Of a DNA stretch of 64,000 bases, positions 62,677 through 64,000 are shown piece after piece. A program made the translations under genes and the position numbers. The notes under the pieces are model-generated. The model was not told where the DNA came from and did no database searches. It saw only the letters and a program-made list of their open reading frames with translations. Every line of letters begins with the position of its first letter. Position 1 is the first letter of the stretch. The stretch spans positions 558,001-622,000 of the forward strand of contig JAEWHC010000009.1 of the NCBI GenBank assembly GCA_023387985.1. Direction: 5' to 3'. This DNA comes from Bacteroidota bacterium (lineage in GTDB: Bacteria; Bacteroidota; Bacteroidia; Chitinophagales; Chitinophagaceae).

Positions 62677-63075
62677 ATGGAAACAAAAGATCTTGAAGAA
62701 ATAAAAAAGCGGATTTCCGCAATGGAGTTTGCCGAAAAATTCGACACCATCGTGGCCATTGCCAACGGGGGAATAATCCCTGCGGCGCTCGTCAATCAAC
62801 GCTTGAATGTGGAATTCCATTTACTCAAAATTCATTTTCGTGACGACCAGCAAAAACCCGAATTCGAAAGGCCAAAACTCATGAGTGAGCCAGGATTTAA
62901 AGCAGCAGGCAGGCATATTTTACTTGTTGAAGACCGGGTGAAGACGGGGGCGAGCCTTCAACTTGCCAAAGAGCTGCTGAAAGACGCAGCTACATTAAAA
63001 ACATTCGCTGTGAATGGCCCTGCGGATTACAGCCTGTTTAATGAAAATTGTTTCCGGTATCCCTGGAATTTTTAG
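62677..63075 (+). CDS. Phosphoribosyltransferase family protein
   Basis: A 132-residue type I PRTase-like protein. IVAIANGGIIPAALVNQRLNV is the N-terminal loop, followed by a shortened hood. The PRPP-binding motif is HILLVEDRVKTGASLQLAKELL, where the usual two acidic residues before the TG read EDRVKTG. The short length and the lack of a recognisable hood mean the base specificity (hypoxanthine-like or regulatory) cannot be assigned. Immediately downstream of the aldo/keto reductase. Confidence 0.75.
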   Translation: METKDLEEIKKRISAMEFAEKFDTIVAIANGGIIPAALVNQRLNVEFHLLKIHFRDDQQKPEFERPKLMSEPGFKAAGRHILLVEDRVKTGASLQLAKELLKDAATLKTFAVNGPADYSLFNENCFRYPWNF

Positions 63076-63118
63076 ACATTAAACAATGTGCATTCCTTCG
63101 TGGGATTTCAGCAATTGA

Positions 63119-63535
63119 TCAATTTAATTTCCTGAAAATCACCGGCATGGAACCGGGATCGATTGCATGCATATCCATAAGCTTAAGAGAATTTATCATT
63201 TTACCTGTTGAAGTTTTGTAGTCCTGAAAATGTGGCGATTGCAAATGTGCTTCATAAGCGGCTTCATCTGCATAAATTTCAACAATCCTTATTTTATACG
63301 GATCATCGCTGAGTACCATCGGAAAAATCGCAATAACGCCGGGTTCCAAACGCAGCGATGCTTCAGATTCTTCCTTTAGGATCTGGGTGTATTCTTGAAT
63401 AAATCCATCCTCAATTTCAATTTCGGCTACGCGGATCATCATTTGACCGGCCTGAAAGGGGTTTTCAGGATCAGGTGATTTGTCGCTGCAGGAAAATACT
63501 GAACAGATGATTAAAACAACTAGGACTTTTTTCAT
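63119..63535 (-). CDS. ABM-domain (quinol-monooxygenase-like) lipoprotein
   Basis: A 138-residue lipoprotein (MKKVLVVLIICSVFSC). Residues 30-125 form a dimeric alpha/beta-barrel domain of the antibiotic-biosynthesis-monooxygenase type: MMIRVAEIEIEDGFIQEYTQIL, EEIEASLRLEPGVI-like block (EESEASLRLEPGVIAIFPM), YADEAAYEAHLQSPHFQDYK. Such domains cleave aromatic or heme-type substrates or have no activity. Substrate unknown. Convergent with the phosphoribosyltransferase gene. Confidence 0.85.
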   Translation of the reverse strand: MKKVLVVLIICSVFSCSDKSPDPENPFQAGQMMIRVAEIEIEDGFIQEYTQILKEESEASLRLEPGVIAIFPMVLSDDPYKIRIVEIYADEAAYEAHLQSPHFQDYKTSTGKMINSLKLMDMHAIDPGSMPVIFRKLN

Positions 63536-63644
63536 TATAAATATTTTTTACCAAATTCTCCGCCACCGGAGTATAACCGCAAAGAATTTTCACAAGTAGA
63601 GGATAGGAAATCCTATGTACCAAATAAGGGTCATTTCCCTGAAT

Positions 63645-64000
63645 TCAGAGCATTCTTTTTGTTTCTTTTTTATATTTTAAATACTGATCACCATGATTTT
63701 TTTCCAGGTATTCTTCTTCAAGCCGGATCTGGATCTGGATCAGTACTGTGGCAAGAATAAAAAAGAAGAGCGTAAGTAAATTCGGCTGAATTGCAAAGAG
63801 GCCAGTCAAAGCCATGAGCATGCCCAGAAAAATCGGGTTACGGCTAAAACGGAACAACCCTTGTTGGATAAGTGCGGTTTTTTCATTTTTATCAATACCT
63901 ATCCTCCAGGAATCCCGCATATCCATTTGTGCTTTCACCACCCAAAGAAATGAAAAGAGCATAACCAAAATCCCTGTTACGCGGATCCAGTGGTTTTCCA
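63645..64000 (-). CDS. Isoprenylcysteine carboxyl methyltransferase-like membrane protein, partial
   Basis: The 5' part lies beyond the right edge; the frame is open through base 64000. Visible are ENHWIRVTGILVMLFSFLWVVK, MRDSWRIGIDK, then GLFRFSRNPIFLGMLMAL, a hydrophobic helix and the end RLEEEYLEKNHGDQYLKYKK. This is the pattern of the ICMT/phospholipid-methyltransferase superfamily (SRNPxxxG, EExxL...G..Y..Y), which methylates prenyl-Cys, lipids or small compounds using SAM. Bacterial substrates are mostly unknown. Confidence 0.85.
   Translation of the reverse strand, partial: ENHWIRVTGILVMLFSFLWVVKAQMDMRDSWRIGIDKNEKTALIQQGLFRFSRNPIFLGMLMALTGLFAIQPNLLTLFFFILATVLIQIQIRLEEEYLEKNHGDQYLKYKKETKRML

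Overview
The window looks like chromosome of a member of the Bacteroidota, probably the Chitinophagia/Chitinophagaceae. The evidence is the mix of lineage-typical families (DUF1573, GLPGLI, DUF4382, FadL-type OmpP1, an archaeal-type ProS, a fused alpha/beta 2-oxoacid dehydrogenase E1), A-rich start regions without strong Shine-Dalgarno sites, and promoters of the TTTG-N19-TAnnTTTG type. Coding density is high; no gene-free stretch exceeds about 300 bases. I see no insertion sequence, prophage, CRISPR array or rRNA. The genus cannot be fixed from sequence inspection alone.

Layout. 1-5000: end of a fructosamine-kinase gene, then fabD, folE, a TRIC-type channel and the fused E1, all on the minus strand. 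5177-6121: tandem DUF1573 exported proteins and a strong terminator. 6227-18486: a carbohydrate block with a sialate O-acetylesterase, GMC oxidoreductase, DoxX, GH43, an SGNH esterase, GH3 and GH2, but no SusC/SusD pair. 18667-25624: a FadL-like porin, a Tyr/Asn-rich lipoprotein, proS, DUF5362, RDD and hemW. 25640-29918: a surface-protein locus with a tetranucleotide repeat in a signal sequence (apparent phase variation), a GLPGLI protein, its internally deleted paralogue and a TonB-receptor-like barrel. 30121-47019: mostly housekeeping genes (lytic transglycosylase, gpsA, aldose epimerase, tRNA-Arg, marC, an rRNA methyltransferase-like gene, acnA, an isolated atpA) plus a lipoprotein with three HGQPGH repeats and a small frameshifted gene.

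47169-53341 is the most unusual part. Five tightly packed plus-strand genes encode a 1071-residue protein (histone-H1-like basic tail, about sixteen helical units of mostly exactly 29 residues, C-terminal HELTH metallopeptidase-like domain), a caspase/gingipain-fold (C25-like) protease candidate, an acyl carrier protein, a complete ketosynthase and a short ketosynthase-like protein lacking the catalytic Cys. I do not recognise this combination as a described system. 53461-64000 holds korA without korB, a DUF4382 lipoprotein, the CCA-adding enzyme, a second candidate system (an Asp/Gly/Ser-rich small protein, a terminator, a JmjC-type oxygenase and a sucrase/ferredoxin-like protein), an aldo/keto reductase, a phosphoribosyltransferase, an ABM-domain lipoprotein and the edge of an isoprenylcysteine-methyltransferase-like gene.

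All calls rest on reading translations, motifs and spacing by eye. No database search was run.
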